Positions 28,801 through 38,681 of a stretch of 57,500 bases of DNA are shown here, in pieces. The notes under the pieces were generated by a model. The model ran no database searches and had not been told where the DNA came from. It was given only the letters and a program-made list of their open reading frames with translations. Within the stretch, counting starts at the first letter, position 1; each line of letters starts with the position of its first letter. This DNA is from Glandiceps talaboti (Eukaryota; Hemichordata; Enteropneusta; Spengelidae): contig NC_135559.1 in NCBI RefSeq assembly GCF_964340395.1, forward strand, positions 21,952,121-22,009,620, given 5' to 3'. The translations under genes were made by a program, and so were the position numbers.

Positions 28801-31800
28801 TATTGCATAAAGAAATGCAAAAACAAAAGATAGCAAACAGCTGTTATTGTACTGGAAGAGATTTGTACACCAACTGGATAAACGGAAGTAATCACTTTCA
28901 ATTATAATGAACGTAATATACAAGTAATCTACATATTTCTACATGTATGGTGATGTTTCAATATATGGCGAAATGACAGACACATATACAGACTGAAAGT
29001 GACGTAGAGATTACTTACGTTTACACGTTTGTTTACAAATCACTTCTTTGCATGCAATAAAACTGTTTACATATTTTAATGAAATTATTGAGTGCATAAA
29101 CAGGAATTTGTTTTGTGTTGTCGTTTATTTTCAAGTAGAAAAGCAGAGTAAAGACTAAAGGTTTTTTTATTTAAAAAAATGAATTATTACAATACCCATT
29201 TCTAACCCACTTTAAAATGTAATAGTCTCACCAAAAAATACCAGCAAAGCTGTTCTATTGAGATAAGATCCATGTCCAGTCCATCCACTCATAACTGCAT
29301 TAGCAATTTGTCTTGGGTTTGGTCGATCATTTCCAGCTGGTTGGTAAACACCATCACTGTAGTCAGCTGGTAAACCTCTCGTTAATGTGGTATCTAGATG
29401 GTGGCACAGATTTCAGTTTGAAACAAATCTTTTCATAATTTTCACAAAGTATCAAATTTAGCAAAACGTATTTGGTGTTTATACACCAGGCTCTATAATA
29501 AAATCTCGTAGTACCACAGGGAGCAGCGAGCATGTGATAGTACATGAAGTGAATGGAACAACTAAAGCAATCACTATCGATAAATCTCACTAAATGTTTT
29601 CACAATTGGAAAGATTTGTGATTTTAGAGTCTTAACGACTTCAGCGAGTTCTCAAAGTCCAGTTTTATTAATTACCAGACTGGTATACTGTGTTCATATC
29701 CAAGAAGGCATTTTAGTCACTACTTATTTCTGCGGGGAGTTTTCTAGCGAAATTTGTCAAAACTAATATTATATCTTGTAGAAAAATCAATGCATTTTTA
29801 ATCGTTTATTTGTAGATAAAACATAATGTTGGATTATCTAACTGAATAAAAAGATATCTGTCAATTGACTTTATCAATGGTGGACTGTATTAATTCTAAT
29901 CTACAGAATGTTACTAACCTGCGGCTCCCCAATCGGGATGTGCCTCGTTGTGATACCAGCCATCATATGATATAGTCTCAAATCCTTTCTGTTCGACAGA
30001 TCCAATACCTTTGACGGGAAACCAATGATGTAAATTAATGTCAGGGAAAATCTGGCCGGACGAATGACGTACATCAATTAAAATTCAACAAAGTACTGTC
30101 TTTAATTTTCTAATACGTTTATCTAAACTAGTATTAATGATTCATACCCTGTCAGGAATAAAGTAACCACAATAATACAAATTACACACTGCCTTTTCTT
30201 GACAATCTGACAATATCGGTATAATATAAACCAGAATGAAAGGTAATGAGAAATAAACAGAAAGGAACAGAAAAAAACCCAAATTAATGGTCATTTATTT
30301 ATTTTATTTATTTATTTTTAAAAATGCATGGATTGCTATTTAGAAATGTTGAGAGTTGAGAGATTTTACGGGGAGATTTATAAAAATGCATATTTTCTTG
30401 TTCCCTCTATATATCATGTGTAATTTTACTTATGTAGCATTTACCTTGGCAAACAATATTCTTTCATGATGTCAAATTTACATATTTATACCTTGTTTAA
30501 AATAACTCATAAAATTATAAATATTACCGTGATCTCATTAGCATAGTTGATCTAAAGTATGAATTACAACGTTAACATTTTGGATTGATCAATATTGTAT
30601 AATTTCGTTATTGGTTGTGTTATAAAATAATTAAACCACAAAAAATTGACAGTTTCTATTCTCTTTTCAAAATTTATACACATCTTCTTTTAATGGGTAA
30701 GCAATATCGAGTTTCTTTAAACTGTGTCAGGAATACACATCAAAATTCATTCAAAATATTACATAATTTTCAAGTTAATTTCAAACTCGTCCATTTCCTT
30801 GTTTCTTCTGCATTCCACAACTGTAACGTATTACTGGGTGTGACCGTGTGACTGGGTGTATAATTTGTTTACACACCTGCATATGTCAGTGCAGAAAGAA
30901 TGATACAACTGTAATGTATTACTGGGTGTGACTGGGTGTATAATTTGTTTACACACCTGCATATGTCAGTGCAGAAAGAATGATACAACTGTAATGTATT
31001 ACTGGGTGTGACTAAGTGTATAATTTGTTTACACACCTGCATACGTCAGTGCAGAAAGAATGATACAACTGTAATGTATTGCTGGGTGTGACTAAGTGTA
31101 TAATTTGTTTACACACCTGCACACGTCAGTGCAGAAAGAATGATACAACTGTAATGTATTACTTGGTGTGACTAAGTGTATAATTTGTTTGCATACCTGC
31201 ACACGTCAGTGCAGAAAGAATGATACAACTGTAATGTATTGCTGGGTGTGACTAAGTGTATAATTTGTTTGCATACCTGCACACGTCAGTGCAGAAAGAA
31301 TGATACAACTGTAATGTATTACTGGGTGTGACTAAGTGTATAATTTGTTTACACACCTGCATATGTCAGTGCAGAAAGAATGATACAACTGTAATGTTTT
31401 ACTGGGTGTGACTAAGTGTATAATTTGTTTACACACCTGCACACGTCAGTGCAGAAAGAATGATACAACTGTAATGTATTGCTGGGTGTGACTAAGTGTA
31501 TAATTTGTTTACACACCTGCATATGTCAGTGCAGAAAGAATGATACAACTGTAATGTATTACTGGGTGTGACTAAGTGTATAATTTGTTTGCATACCTGC
31601 ACACGTCAGTGCAGAAAGAATGATACAACTGTAATGTATTGCTGGGTGTGACTAAGTGTATAATTTGTTTGCATACCTGCACACGTCAGTGCAGAAAGAA
31701 TGATACAACTGTAATGTATTGCTGGGTGTGACTAAGTGTATAATTTGTTTGCATACCTGCACACGTCAGTGCAGAAAGAATGATACAACTGTAATGTATT

Positions 31801-34800
31801 ACTGGGTGTGACTGAGTGTACAATTTGTTTACACACCTGCACACGTCAGTGCAGAAAGAATGATACAACTGTAATGTATTACTTGGTGTGACTGGGTGTA
31901 TAATTTGTTTACACACCTGCATATGTCAGTGCAGAAAGAATGATACAACTATAATGTATTACTTGGTGTGACTGGGTGTATAATTTGTTTACACACCTGC
32001 ATATGTCAGTGCAGAAAGAATGATACAACTGTAATGTATTACTTGGTGTGACTGGGTGTATAATTTGTTTACACACCTGCATATGTCAGTGCAGAAAGAA
32101 TGATACAACTGTAATGTATTACTGGGTGTGACTAAGTGTATAATTTGTTTGCATACCTGCACACGTCAGTGCAGAAAGAATGATACAACTGTAATGTATT
32201 ACTTGGTGTGACTGGGTGTATAATTTGTTTACACACCTGCATATGTCAGTGCAGAAAGAATGATACAACTGTAATGTATTACTGGGTGTGACTAAGTGTA
32301 CAATTTGTTTACACACCTGCACACGTCAGTGCAGAAAGAATGATACAACTGTAATGTATTACTTGGTGTGACTGGGTGTATAATTTGTTTACACACCTGC
32401 ATATGTCAGTGCAGAAAGAATGATACAACTGTAATGTATTACTGGGTGTGACTAAGTGTATAATTTGTTTACACACCTGCACACGTCAGTGCAGAAAGAA
32501 TGATACAACTGTAATGTATTACTGGGTGTGACTAAGTCTATAATTTGTTTGCATACCTGCACACGTCAGTGCAGAAAGAATGATACAACTATAATGTATT
32601 ACTGGGTGTGACTAAGTGTATAATTTGTTTACACACCTGCATACGTCAGTGCAGAAAGAATGATACAACTATAATGTATTACTGGGTGTGACTAAGTGTA
32701 TAATTTGTTTGCATACCTGCACACGTCAGTGCAGAAAGAATGATACAACTGTAATGTATTACTGGGTGTGACTAAGTGTATAATTTGTTTACACACCTGC
32801 ATATGTCAGTGCAGAAAGAATGATACAACTGTAATGTATTACTGGGTGTGACTAAGTGTATAATTTGTTTACACACCTGCACACGTCAGTGCAGAAAGAA
32901 TGATACAACTGTAATGTATTGCTGGGTGTGACTAAGTGTATAATTTGTTTACACACCTGCATATGTCAGTGCAGAAAGAATGATACAACTGTAATGTATT
33001 ACTGGGTGTGACTAAGTGTATAATTTGTTTGCATACCTGCACACGTCAGTGCAGAAAGAATGATACAACTGTAATGTATTGCTGGGTGTGACTAAGTGTA
33101 TAATTTGTTTGCATACCTGCACACGTCAGTGCAGAAAGAATGATACAACTGTAATGTATTGCTGGGTGTGACTAAGTGTATAATTTGTTTGCATACCTGC
33201 ACACGTCAGTGCAGAAAGAATGATACAACTGTAATGTATTACTGGGTGTGACTGAGTGTACAATTTGTTTACACACCTGCACACGTCAGTGCAGAAAGAA
33301 TGATACAACTGTAATGTATTACTTGGTGTGACTGGGTGTATAATTTGTTTACACACCTGCATATGTCAGTGCAGAAAGAATGATACAACTATAATGTATT
33401 ACTTGGTGTGACTGGGTGTATAATTTGTTTACACACCTGCATATGTCAGTGCAGAAAGAATGATACAACTGTAATGTATTACTTGGTGTGACTGGGTGTA
33501 TAATTTGTTTACACACCTGCATATGTCAGTGCAGAAAGAATGATACAACTGTAATGTATTACTGGGTGTGACTAAGTGTATAATTTGTTTGCATACCTGC
33601 ACACGTCAGTGCAGAAAGAATGATACAACTGTAATGTATTACTTGGTGTGACTGGGTGTATAATTTGTTTACACACCTGCATATGTCAGTGCAGAAAGAA
33701 TGATACAACTGTAATGTATTACTGGGTGTGACTAAGTGTACAATTTGTTTACACACCTGCACACGTCAGTGCAGAAAGAATGATACAACTGTAATGTATT
33801 ACTTGGTGTGACTGGGTGTATAATTTGTTTACACACCTGCATATGTCAGTGCAGAAAGAATGATACAACTGTAATGTATTACTGGGTGTGACTAAGTGTA
33901 TAATTTGTTTACACACCTGCACACGTCAGTGCAGAAAGAATGATACAACTGTAATGTATTACTGGGTGTGACTAAGTCTATAATTTGTTTGCATACCTGC
34001 ACACGTCAGTGCAGAAAGAATGATACAACTATAATGTATTACTGGGTGTGACTAAGTGTATAATTTGTTTACACACCTGCATACGTCAGTGCAGAAAGAA
34101 TGATACAACTATAATGTATTACTGGGTGTGACTAAGTGTATCATTTGTTTACACACCTGCATACAGCAGAGCAGGAACATTATTACATATATTTGTCTTT
34201 CACTGTTGTAAAACCCGAGTCAGGACAGGGCGCCCTCACGAGTCGGCTAGTGCGTACTAGCTGATAGGCGTGGCATGACATGTCCTATTTGAAAATAAGC
34301 CGTGACGTTGAACACAAGGAAATAAATTTGAGATTTATACGACCTTTGTATATACATGATATATAGGCATTACTTTCCTATAGCCAAATGAATAATATAT
34401 GACATCTAGCTGTCGCTTAATTTCTTTAACTTGAAAACTTTGAAAATTGTACAAATATTATGTGTTATACGAATCTTATACTTCTTTGCATAATACTATC
34501 CCTATAAAATGTTGACATTTTCAATGCAATAAAACACATTTGTTGTCTAGCATGTTTGGTAGTGAAACAGAGTCTGAACTATTTTGAACATGTGTCCAGA
34601 GTGATGAACAGTCAAATAATAACACTGTACTGTACTGTACTGTACTGTACTGTACTGTACTGTACTGCACTGCACTACGATATACGATACGATACTGTAC
34701 TGTACTGTACTGTACTGTACTGTACTGTACTGTACCGTACTGTACTATACTGTACTGTACTGTACTGTACTGTACTGTACTACGATATACGATACGATAC

Positions 34801-36651
34801 GATGCTATATTGTACTGTACTGTACTGTACTGTACTGTAATGTAATGTACTGCACGATACGATACGATACGATACTATACGATACGATACGATACGATAC
34901 GATACGATACGATACGATACGATATATTGAAAGATATTCATCAGCTTGACTACACAACAAACACATTAATATCATGTCAAAACATTCAGTCAAATGAAGA
35001 AGTCAATCAGATCTAAATGAAATATTTGGATATGATAATATTTCCTGTATGTGATAAAATAATCATTTATTTTCTATTCTACATACGTCGTAATACTTAT
35101 TGTTACGGCTATAGTAACTAAGTTCAAAAGTAGCATATCACAACTATGCGGGAATTTCTAGGAAAAGTTGTATTCGAATTTTGCGATAAAAATTCGACGG
35201 AAACTAATATAAATTATAATCGTCATGTATTGCGAGTGAATCCATGTAGATGTCTTACTTATTCAAACTATCCTCCTGCCTGTACTAAGTTTTTTATCCA
35301 TAAATATATCTTATCGTTGAAATCCATATATACTGACTAAAATCTAGCGTGATTTTACCAATTCAAGGGTACAGGCTCGTCCCAGTATGAAGGAAAAAAT
35401 GGGATGGTTAATTATGCATGTCAGATGGTCAATACAAAGTGTTGCATATTATCAGAAGTGCGCCCTCACCAACCTAGCGTCAAACAAGGGGATACTTTTC
35501 GACTCACATTAACGCAGAACATTTTGCACACAAATTTTTTGATTGTTTTCTCACTTGGAATTCAAACAGTTCCTGAGTCTCTTTTATCACAATATAATGT
35601 ATTACTGACATTTTAATGTGAATGTCTATCATAGGGCCTACATCGGTAATACAAAAAACGGTTGGAATTGTTTTAAAAGGAAAATTTACAGAAAGATAAA
35701 TCACCCGGTTTTTACCAATTCTGTTATTCCGTGTTCAATCGATTACTTTGTACAAGTGGGGTTTTTTTTGCAAGATATTTATAATCCTATGGAATAATCA
35801 GGCATTGGTAAGTGTTTATTTATTGCATGGAAGACAACAGGTCTAGCGAGCATACAAATCATAATAAACGAAACAAACAAACAAACACACAAACAAACAA
35901 ACAAACAAACAAACAAACAAACAAACAAACAAACTGGAGAAGACGTTGTCAAATATATTTTTACCCTCTACATTTCATTTATAGTATATAAATGCCGATA
36001 GTTGATTTAAGTATGTTACATCGGTGGTACTTAAAAGAGAGCTAAACTTTTCTTATGAAGGATTTTTGTAGTTGATACAAGCTGGTAAAAGATTTTGTCC
36101 CAGTTTTGGAGTGGAATTAAGATTCAACACACATTATTCCGCCAAAAAACAGAAATTACCGAATTTTTGTTCTCAGGAAGACCATCATGGTGTCCCTTTT
36201 CAACTCGTCTAAAGTAGAAGCGAAATCTGACTTAAGGAATCAGTTGTAAATTCCAAAGGAAATACCCTTAGCTTGGACATTCTGTGGTTGCTGTACAGAT
36301 AACAAGGTAACATAATGTCTGAAGTTTTGTACATCGTACCATCTCAACATGCTTTATTTACAATGAGCAAAGTATATATATGCCAAAGAAATGGAGATAC
36401 GAAGTCAGAAATTTACACAGGCCAAAGCCAGGATTGAACGGGGTATATAACGCAGACCAGCCAAGCATTGCTGGAGTCATCAAACATAAAAGTAGTCCGC
36501 TGAAATTATTGATTCAGGTTTTAAGTTCAGACAATTAATTTCAATTAATTAATTAATTAATTAATTATTGAGATATGATTGTAAAGATACACTCACCTGA
36601 CTGAAGACAAAGTAAGTATATTGTTATGAAAATAACTTTGATTTTCTTCAT
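7743..36651 (-). CDS. DUOX: Dual oxidase (DUOX), complete gene, 31 coding exons, 1533 aa
   Basis: Transmembrane NADPH oxidase with an extracellular peroxidase-homology domain; the family passes electrons from cytosolic NADPH via FAD and two hemes to O2, releasing H2O2 outside the cell. Exons in order: 36597-36651, 29919-30008, 29232-29393, 28442-28632, 27835-28039, 26149-26315, 25935-25995, 25570-25666, 24592-24685, 23888-23984, 23152-23324, 22665-22843, 22230-22348, 21309-21446, 20851-20988, 19775-19974, 19173-19358, 18561-18774, 18201-18294, 17625-17800, 17393-17483, 16653-16873, 15586-15816, 14800-14893, 14397-14446, 13646-13927, 12085-12314, 10535-10693, 9942-10097, 9174-9302, 7743-7865. 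All phases close; the sum is 4602 nt. Length is close to the roughly 1550 aa of vertebrate DUOX. All donors are GT except exon 20 (GC). The start is the ATG beginning a signal peptide. DUOXA lies divergently upstream. Confidence 0.96.
8250..8866. repeat. 50-bp minisatellite in the last DUOX intron, ~11 copies, hairpin-bearing
   Basis: The unit is GTGGTGTAGGAAATTAAAGT then GTCCTACACTCTGGAGTTAT and GGTTTTAATA. Each unit contains the perfect dyad GTGTAGGA-N10-TCCTACAC. One unit near 8455 has a 9-bp insertion duplicating AAAGTGTT. Array edges degrade gradually. Confidence 0.9.
10940..11476. repeat. (TACA)n / (TACG)n microsatellites flanking a short unique insert
   Basis: In the intron between DUOX exons 27 and 28. 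Two TACA/TACG blocks (about 11020-11135 and 11270-11476) surround about 130 bp of non-repetitive DNA at 11136-11268 (see findings). The many ORFs here are artefacts. Confidence 0.9.
12085..12314 (-). CDS. DUOX: DUOX exon 27: FAD-binding lobe
   Basis: Encodes [19 protein letters not shown] then [21 protein letters not shown] (about aa 1302-1308) is the flavin-binding signature of NOX/ferredoxin-reductase-type domains, and HIRALGPWT is conserved downstream. The exon begins with the two bases GT completing the Gly codon of LLPSG from exon 26 and ends phase 0 at donor GTATGC. Confidence 0.95.
13646..15816 (-). CDS. DUOX: DUOX exons 23-26: heme-binding transmembrane core
   Basis: Exons 15586-15816, 14800-14893, 14397-14446 and 13646-13927 encode most of the ferric-reductase-like membrane domain (about aa 1050-1268). 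Two His pairs with the family spacing are visible: H1115 and H1129 ([16 protein letters not shown], 14 apart) and H1208 and H1221 ([15 protein letters not shown], 13 apart). These are the expected axial ligands of the two stacked hemes. [32 protein letters not shown] and SISRKK are other family blocks. Exon 25 is only 50 bp but keeps phase perfectly. Confidence 0.95.
15223..15425. repeat. (ATGT)n plus TTG-rich microsatellite
   Basis: About 20 ATGT units (15223-15304) followed by imperfect TTG/TTTTTG repeats, in the intron between DUOX exons 23 and 24. Confidence 0.92.
16395..16650. mobile_element. Dispersed repeat family 1, copy A
   Basis: Similar to 24945-25200: TATGGATT, GTCGTTCT, CCGTCACTTG/CTACGTCACTGG and GTGGTGCT/GCGGTGCT align over about 130 bp. 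The second half (about 16515-16650) aligns to the second half of the other copy only as its reverse complement (TTTGTCACT, GAGCGAAGAAAA, GGGGAATAATAT). The element ends beside the exon 22 donor. No coding capacity; class unknown. Confidence 0.6.
16653..17483 (-). CDS. DUOX: DUOX exons 21-22: linker and first helix of the oxidase core
   Basis: Exon 21 (17393-17483) and the first half of exon 22 (16653-16873) encode a Ser/Thr/Pro/Lys-rich, probably flexible cytosolic linker ([28 protein letters not shown]), about aa 946-1020. It then enters a helix with [16 protein letters not shown] and [10 protein letters not shown], the latter a near-invariant DUOX segment. The linker is the least conserved part and rests on splice sites and phase more than on similarity. 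Confidence 0.85.
17625..18774 (-). CDS. DUOX: DUOX exons 18-20: EF-hand module
   Basis: Exon 18 (18561-18774) has a canonical EF loop [12 protein letters not shown] at about aa 834-845. Exon 19 (18201-18294) has [12 protein letters not shown] at about aa 870-881. Both have acidic residues at positions 1, 3 and 12 and Gly at 6, so both should bind Ca2+, which in this family triggers oxidase activity. Exon 20 (17625-17800) holds a third, degenerate helix-loop-helix ([20 protein letters not shown]) lacking a standard loop. Exon 20 ends at an AG|GCAAGT junction, a GC donor. Confidence 0.92.
18905..19065. mobile_element. Dispersed repeat family 2, copy A
   Basis: Positions about 18920-19020 align with about 51595-51695: AGAGTATCAATTTG/AGAGTTTCAATTTG, GCAACCG, ATGTAAAATCA/ATGTGAAATCA and CTCTCCAGAACC/CTTTCCAGAACC. 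A short non-coding interspersed repeat; ends not resolved. Confidence 0.55.
19173..19974 (-). CDS. DUOX: DUOX exons 16-17: PH-like cytosolic region
   Basis: Exons 19775-19974 and 19173-19358 (about aa 656-784) encode a beta-rich segment ([29 protein letters not shown]) then a helical, basic segment ([31 protein letters not shown]). This is where DUOX structures show a pleckstrin-homology-like domain before the EF-hands. The exon 16 donor region is present as three tandem, diverged copies running into the intron (see findings). Both exon-exon junctions here are phase 0. Confidence 0.88.
20851..21446 (-). CDS. DUOX: DUOX exons 14-15: first transmembrane helix
   Basis: Exon 14 (21309-21446) starts with the family motif [10 protein letters not shown] and carries DYFDGSESW before a hydrophobic run. 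Exon 15 (20851-20988) continues [13 protein letters not shown] and turns into the basic stretch [14 protein letters not shown], marking the cytosolic side. The helix spans roughly aa 596-622 and anchors the peroxidase domain. A longer ORF over exon 15 begins with an ATG inside the intron; acceptor TTTTTTTTTCCTAG at about 20989-21002 and phase show that it is not coding. Confidence 0.9.
21816..22094. repeat. (ATGT)n microsatellite, ~280 bp
   Basis: About 70 ATGT units with scattered GTGTGT and GTAC interruptions, in the intron between DUOX exons 13 and 14. The overlapping MYVC/THIH ORFs on both strands are artefacts. Confidence 0.95.
22230..30008 (-). CDS. DUOX: DUOX exons 2-13: peroxidase-homology domain (~aa 20-563)
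   Basis: Twelve exons encode the extracellular animal-heme-peroxidase-like domain. Recognisable blocks are [14 protein letters not shown] (exon 2), DGVYQPAG and PNPRQIAN (exon 3), [19 protein letters not shown] (exon 4), the [15 protein letters not shown] region (exon 5), [17 protein letters not shown] (exon 6), [13 protein letters not shown] (exon 8), [14 protein letters not shown] (exon 10), [18 protein letters not shown] (exon 11), PGPLFNAI and [10 protein letters not shown] (exons 12-13). Against myeloperoxidase, Arg240 and Glu243 (RGNE) and the proximal His333 (RFGHTL) are present, but the distal-His position is Glu108. Heme binding is therefore plausible, while normal peroxidase turnover is doubtful. 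Several N-x-S/T sites are present, e.g. NRT in exon 3. Confidence 0.93.
24181..24523. repeat. Compound microsatellite with inverted symmetry
   Basis: Reading 5' to 3': (ATGT)n, (GTGC)n, (ATGT)n, GCGCGC, GTGTGC, a short unique GGATG-rich centre (about 24370-24405), then (CACG)n, GCGCGC, CACCC and (ACAT)n. The right side is broadly the reverse complement of the left, so one strand could fold on itself. In the intron between DUOX exons 9 and 10. Confidence 0.85.
24945..25330. mobile_element. Dispersed repeat family 1, copy B, with a 44-bp tandem tail
   Basis: Counterpart of 16395-16650. From about 25160 its end is amplified as roughly four 44-bp units containing CTCGATTAGCGACTCACAGT then GACAAAAAGCCC, spaced 44 bp. 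In the intron between DUOX exons 8 and 9. Confidence 0.6.
25719..25812. repeat. (GA)n microsatellite
   Basis: About 46 uninterrupted GA dinucleotides in the short intron between DUOX exons 7 and 8, about 55 bp from the exon 8 acceptor. On the DUOX-sense strand it is (CT)n, so it could act as an extended polypyrimidine tract. Confidence 0.95.
26463..26638. repeat. (GTATT)n / (GTGTT)n pentanucleotide repeat
   Basis: Blocks of TGTAT and TGTGT pentamers alternate. They are related by one transition, which suggests block-wise homogenisation. Confidence 0.93.
26814..27120. repeat. 33-bp minisatellite with telomere-like TTAGGG cores, ~8 copies
   Basis: The unit is GTTAGGGTTAGGTACCCATG then ATATCAGCAAATA. 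It begins at a stretch of GGTTAGGATTAGG-type variants. A period of 33 keeps an ORF open on the minus strand; that ORF is an artefact. In the intron between DUOX exons 5 and 6. Confidence 0.9.
27121..27834. other. Unique part of the DUOX exon 5-6 intron
   Basis: No exon, RNA gene or recognisable element seen. Confidence 0.5.
28285..28460 (-). repeat. Tandem copies of the DUOX exon 4 donor region
   Basis: The last bases of exon 4 plus its donor (AGAGAACAA|GTAAGTGTTT) recur with a 43-bp period three more times within the intron. The first two intronic copies keep GTAAGT; the third reads GAAAGT and has lost the donor. Confidence 0.85.
30815..34175. repeat. 80-bp minisatellite in DUOX intron 1, ~42 copies, with higher-order repeat
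   Basis: The unit contains TGATACAACTGTAATGTATT, ACTGGGTGTGACTAAGTGTA, TAATTTGTTTACACACCTGC and ACACGTCAGTGCAGAAAGAA. Variants are limited (acacgtcag/atatgtcag/atacgtcag, gcatacc/acacacc, actaagt/actgggt). Blocks 31242-32701 and 32682-34141 are identical except one base (31398), an offset of 1440 bp or 18 units. Small minus-strand ORFs inside are artefacts. Confidence 0.95.
34176..36596. other. Remainder of DUOX intron 1
   Basis: Contains pentanucleotide (TACTG)n / (ATACG)n at about 34626-34924, (AAAC)n at about 35869-35934 and (AATT)n at about 36538-36568. The rest is unique, with no exon recognised. Confidence 0.6.
36597..36651 (-). CDS. DUOX: DUOX exon 1: start codon and signal peptide
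   Basis: ATG at 36649-36651 opens [18 protein letters not shown], a basic N-terminus followed by a hydrophobic stretch. This is a signal peptide, as expected for a protein whose peroxidase domain is outside the cell. The exon ends one base into a Gly codon before donor GTGAGT. The next exon (29919-30008) begins GT-ATT and closes the phase. A possible later acceptor in that exon (before AAAGG) would break the frame, which fixes the exon 2 start at 30008. Confidence 0.85.
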
Positions 36652-36965
36652 CCTTACCAAGTGATACCAAATTAGTCTTGCAACGATTTTCTGTGTATGG
36701 AGACGAAATTATTTACCATACGTAGTATATGTTGTGAAATGTTATCGAAATGTTCAACTCTTTATGATTTAGTCTATATGAAAATTAGATGCAAACCTTA
36801 AAAGTACGAGAAATATGTATACTGGTTGTATGCTAGTAAGGGAAATCTAGGCGTAGGTAACATGAACGTAAATGCGGAGAGGAGTCAACGTGAACACATA
36901 CATAGGTAAATTCGTGAATTGATAGCAGAGTGTGTACATGTGATATCGACTGAAGAAGTACACTG

Positions 36966-36974
36966 TGTATATAG
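36966..36974 (-). promoter_or_regulatory. Possible DUOX TATA-like box
   Basis: The minus strand reads CAGCTATATACACAG about 315 bp upstream of the ATG. A transcription start about 30 bp downstream (near 36935-36940) would give a 300-nt leader. This is one of several AT-rich candidates, so the call is weak. Confidence 0.25.
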
Positions 36975-38385
36975 CTGTGTTAAGTATACATTATCAAAGT
37001 TGGACGTACCTGACCGAGAGCCACTCAGACAAAATACTGTATGGCATTGTCTAACTATAGTCTAGCTACTTTTATAACCAGCTCCGGCTGTTCCATCGTA
37101 ATGATTGGGTTATAATTTACACGGATGTTTGAAATAATTAACGTAAAATCCTGGTTGGGTACAATCGATTGTACATCTCTAACGATTACAAAGTCCAGAG
37201 TATGTCTTGTTATTTGATTTATACGGTCAAACCAAGGGGAAGTCCCCCTTTGGGAGCACACCAAATTACGTCATTGCATTGCAGTGATCACGTATTTCGC
37301 GCCTGTACCTCTCCTGATACGTCTGACTATGTGTCTTTAGGAATGTGTATATTTTTTACAAATGCCGGTAAACACAAAATCCAAACAATGACGACAATAT
37401 AGAAATAGACTAGTTTTCTATGAAAAGCTGACATCATGAAATAAGTACTTGGCCCACGCAATATCTGTAACAATTGAAAAATAAATTTCAGAATTCGAAT
37501 TCCATTCATATTTTTGCTATATCGTCACTATCACCTATAGTATACATTGAATCAATACGAATGTTTAAAATATGCTATGTACTATTGTACAACTTTTTTT
37601 TAATCTTTGAGGAAATAATTATAAATAAAATAAGATTGAAATATTTAACCCATGCACGTCAACTATACAAGAATGTCAGCATGTAACCAATGAACACAAA
37701 TTATGAATAAAATCTCTTTCTATTTAGTTTACCCATGTCCAGTCTTATGGGGTTTTTTTATTTTTTGAATTTCAGAAAGTTTGACATTTTTATCCTTCCA
37801 TCATTTATATTACGTAATAGCTTGATCTTACAATCAATTACGTCACATTGAAATCGACGTCTAGAGTTTTCGTGCCGTCTACGCCTTCGCAAAGAATATT
37901 ATTTTGTAACGTTGGTTATTTGACCTTTATTTGTCTACAATTCTTGCACTACCAAAATCGTAACCTTGTCAATCTATAATAAATCTACGACGATTTTACT
38001 CACAAATCACTCAAGACTACATACATTTGGTTGTTTGATAAGAAACTTAAGATAACCTGAAGCGGTATTACAATGTATGTAGTGCTAAAGACGTGTGGAA
38101 AAATTATGATGATATAAACTATATTTTAATGATTTTCGAGTCTTGAATGTCTCAAGTCTCCTTTATAACAAAAAAAGATTTTTTTTATAAATGACATCAA
38201 GAGGTTGCCATGGATACACGACTGTTGACACATGACAATCCCAAAGTTGTCCTCTTATCAACCTTGGACTTTTAACAAAACGACCAAATAGTGATTTGCT
38301 TCTTTTTGTGGCGATTTTCATTTTAATTTGATGACAATGTTAATAAAAAAAAACATGGCCAGAAACTATATTTCTCGCAATATTA

Positions 38386-38681
38386 ATCAGTAAGTAGACT
38401 GTCGACAGTCGTTCATGTCTGTTTTGCTACGTTTCATCTAAAACAAAGTCGTCGCCTAGCTCCGTTGCACTGAATACTAATGCGTACTGATAGGAACTGC
38501 GAGTGCCGAAGGTACGAACTGTGAGTGCCTAAGGCACGAACGTGCCTCCGGCACTCGCTGTTCAATCAGTACACGGTTATAGTATTGCTCCGGATCGGAG
38601 CGAGGCGACGACTTTAGTTTTAGGTCAAACGCAGCAAAAAAGGCACGAACGACTGTCGACAGCTGCAGTCTAATCAGAAAG
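38386..38681. mobile_element. Foldback (MULE-like MITE) insertion between DUOX and DUOXA
   Basis: A 278-bp element at 38395-38672 has two imperfect inverted arms of about 135 bp covering nearly its whole length. Both ends start TAGACTG, then GTCGACAGTCGTTC, later CTAAAAC, AAAGTCGTCGCCT, GCTCCG and GCGAGTGCC. It is flanked by ATCAGTAAG (38386-38394) and ATCAGAAAG (38673-38681), a 9-bp target duplication with one mismatch. It is clearly richer in GC than its surroundings. Nine-base duplications with long inverted arms suggest a Mutator-type non-autonomous element. No transposase is encoded. Confidence 0.75.

Noticed and set aside
30815-34175. CRISPR-like regular repeat array
   Set aside because: Head-to-tail 80-bp units with no distinct unique spacers, in an intron of an animal gene; it is a minisatellite. 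The same applies to the 42-, 46- and 50-bp arrays.
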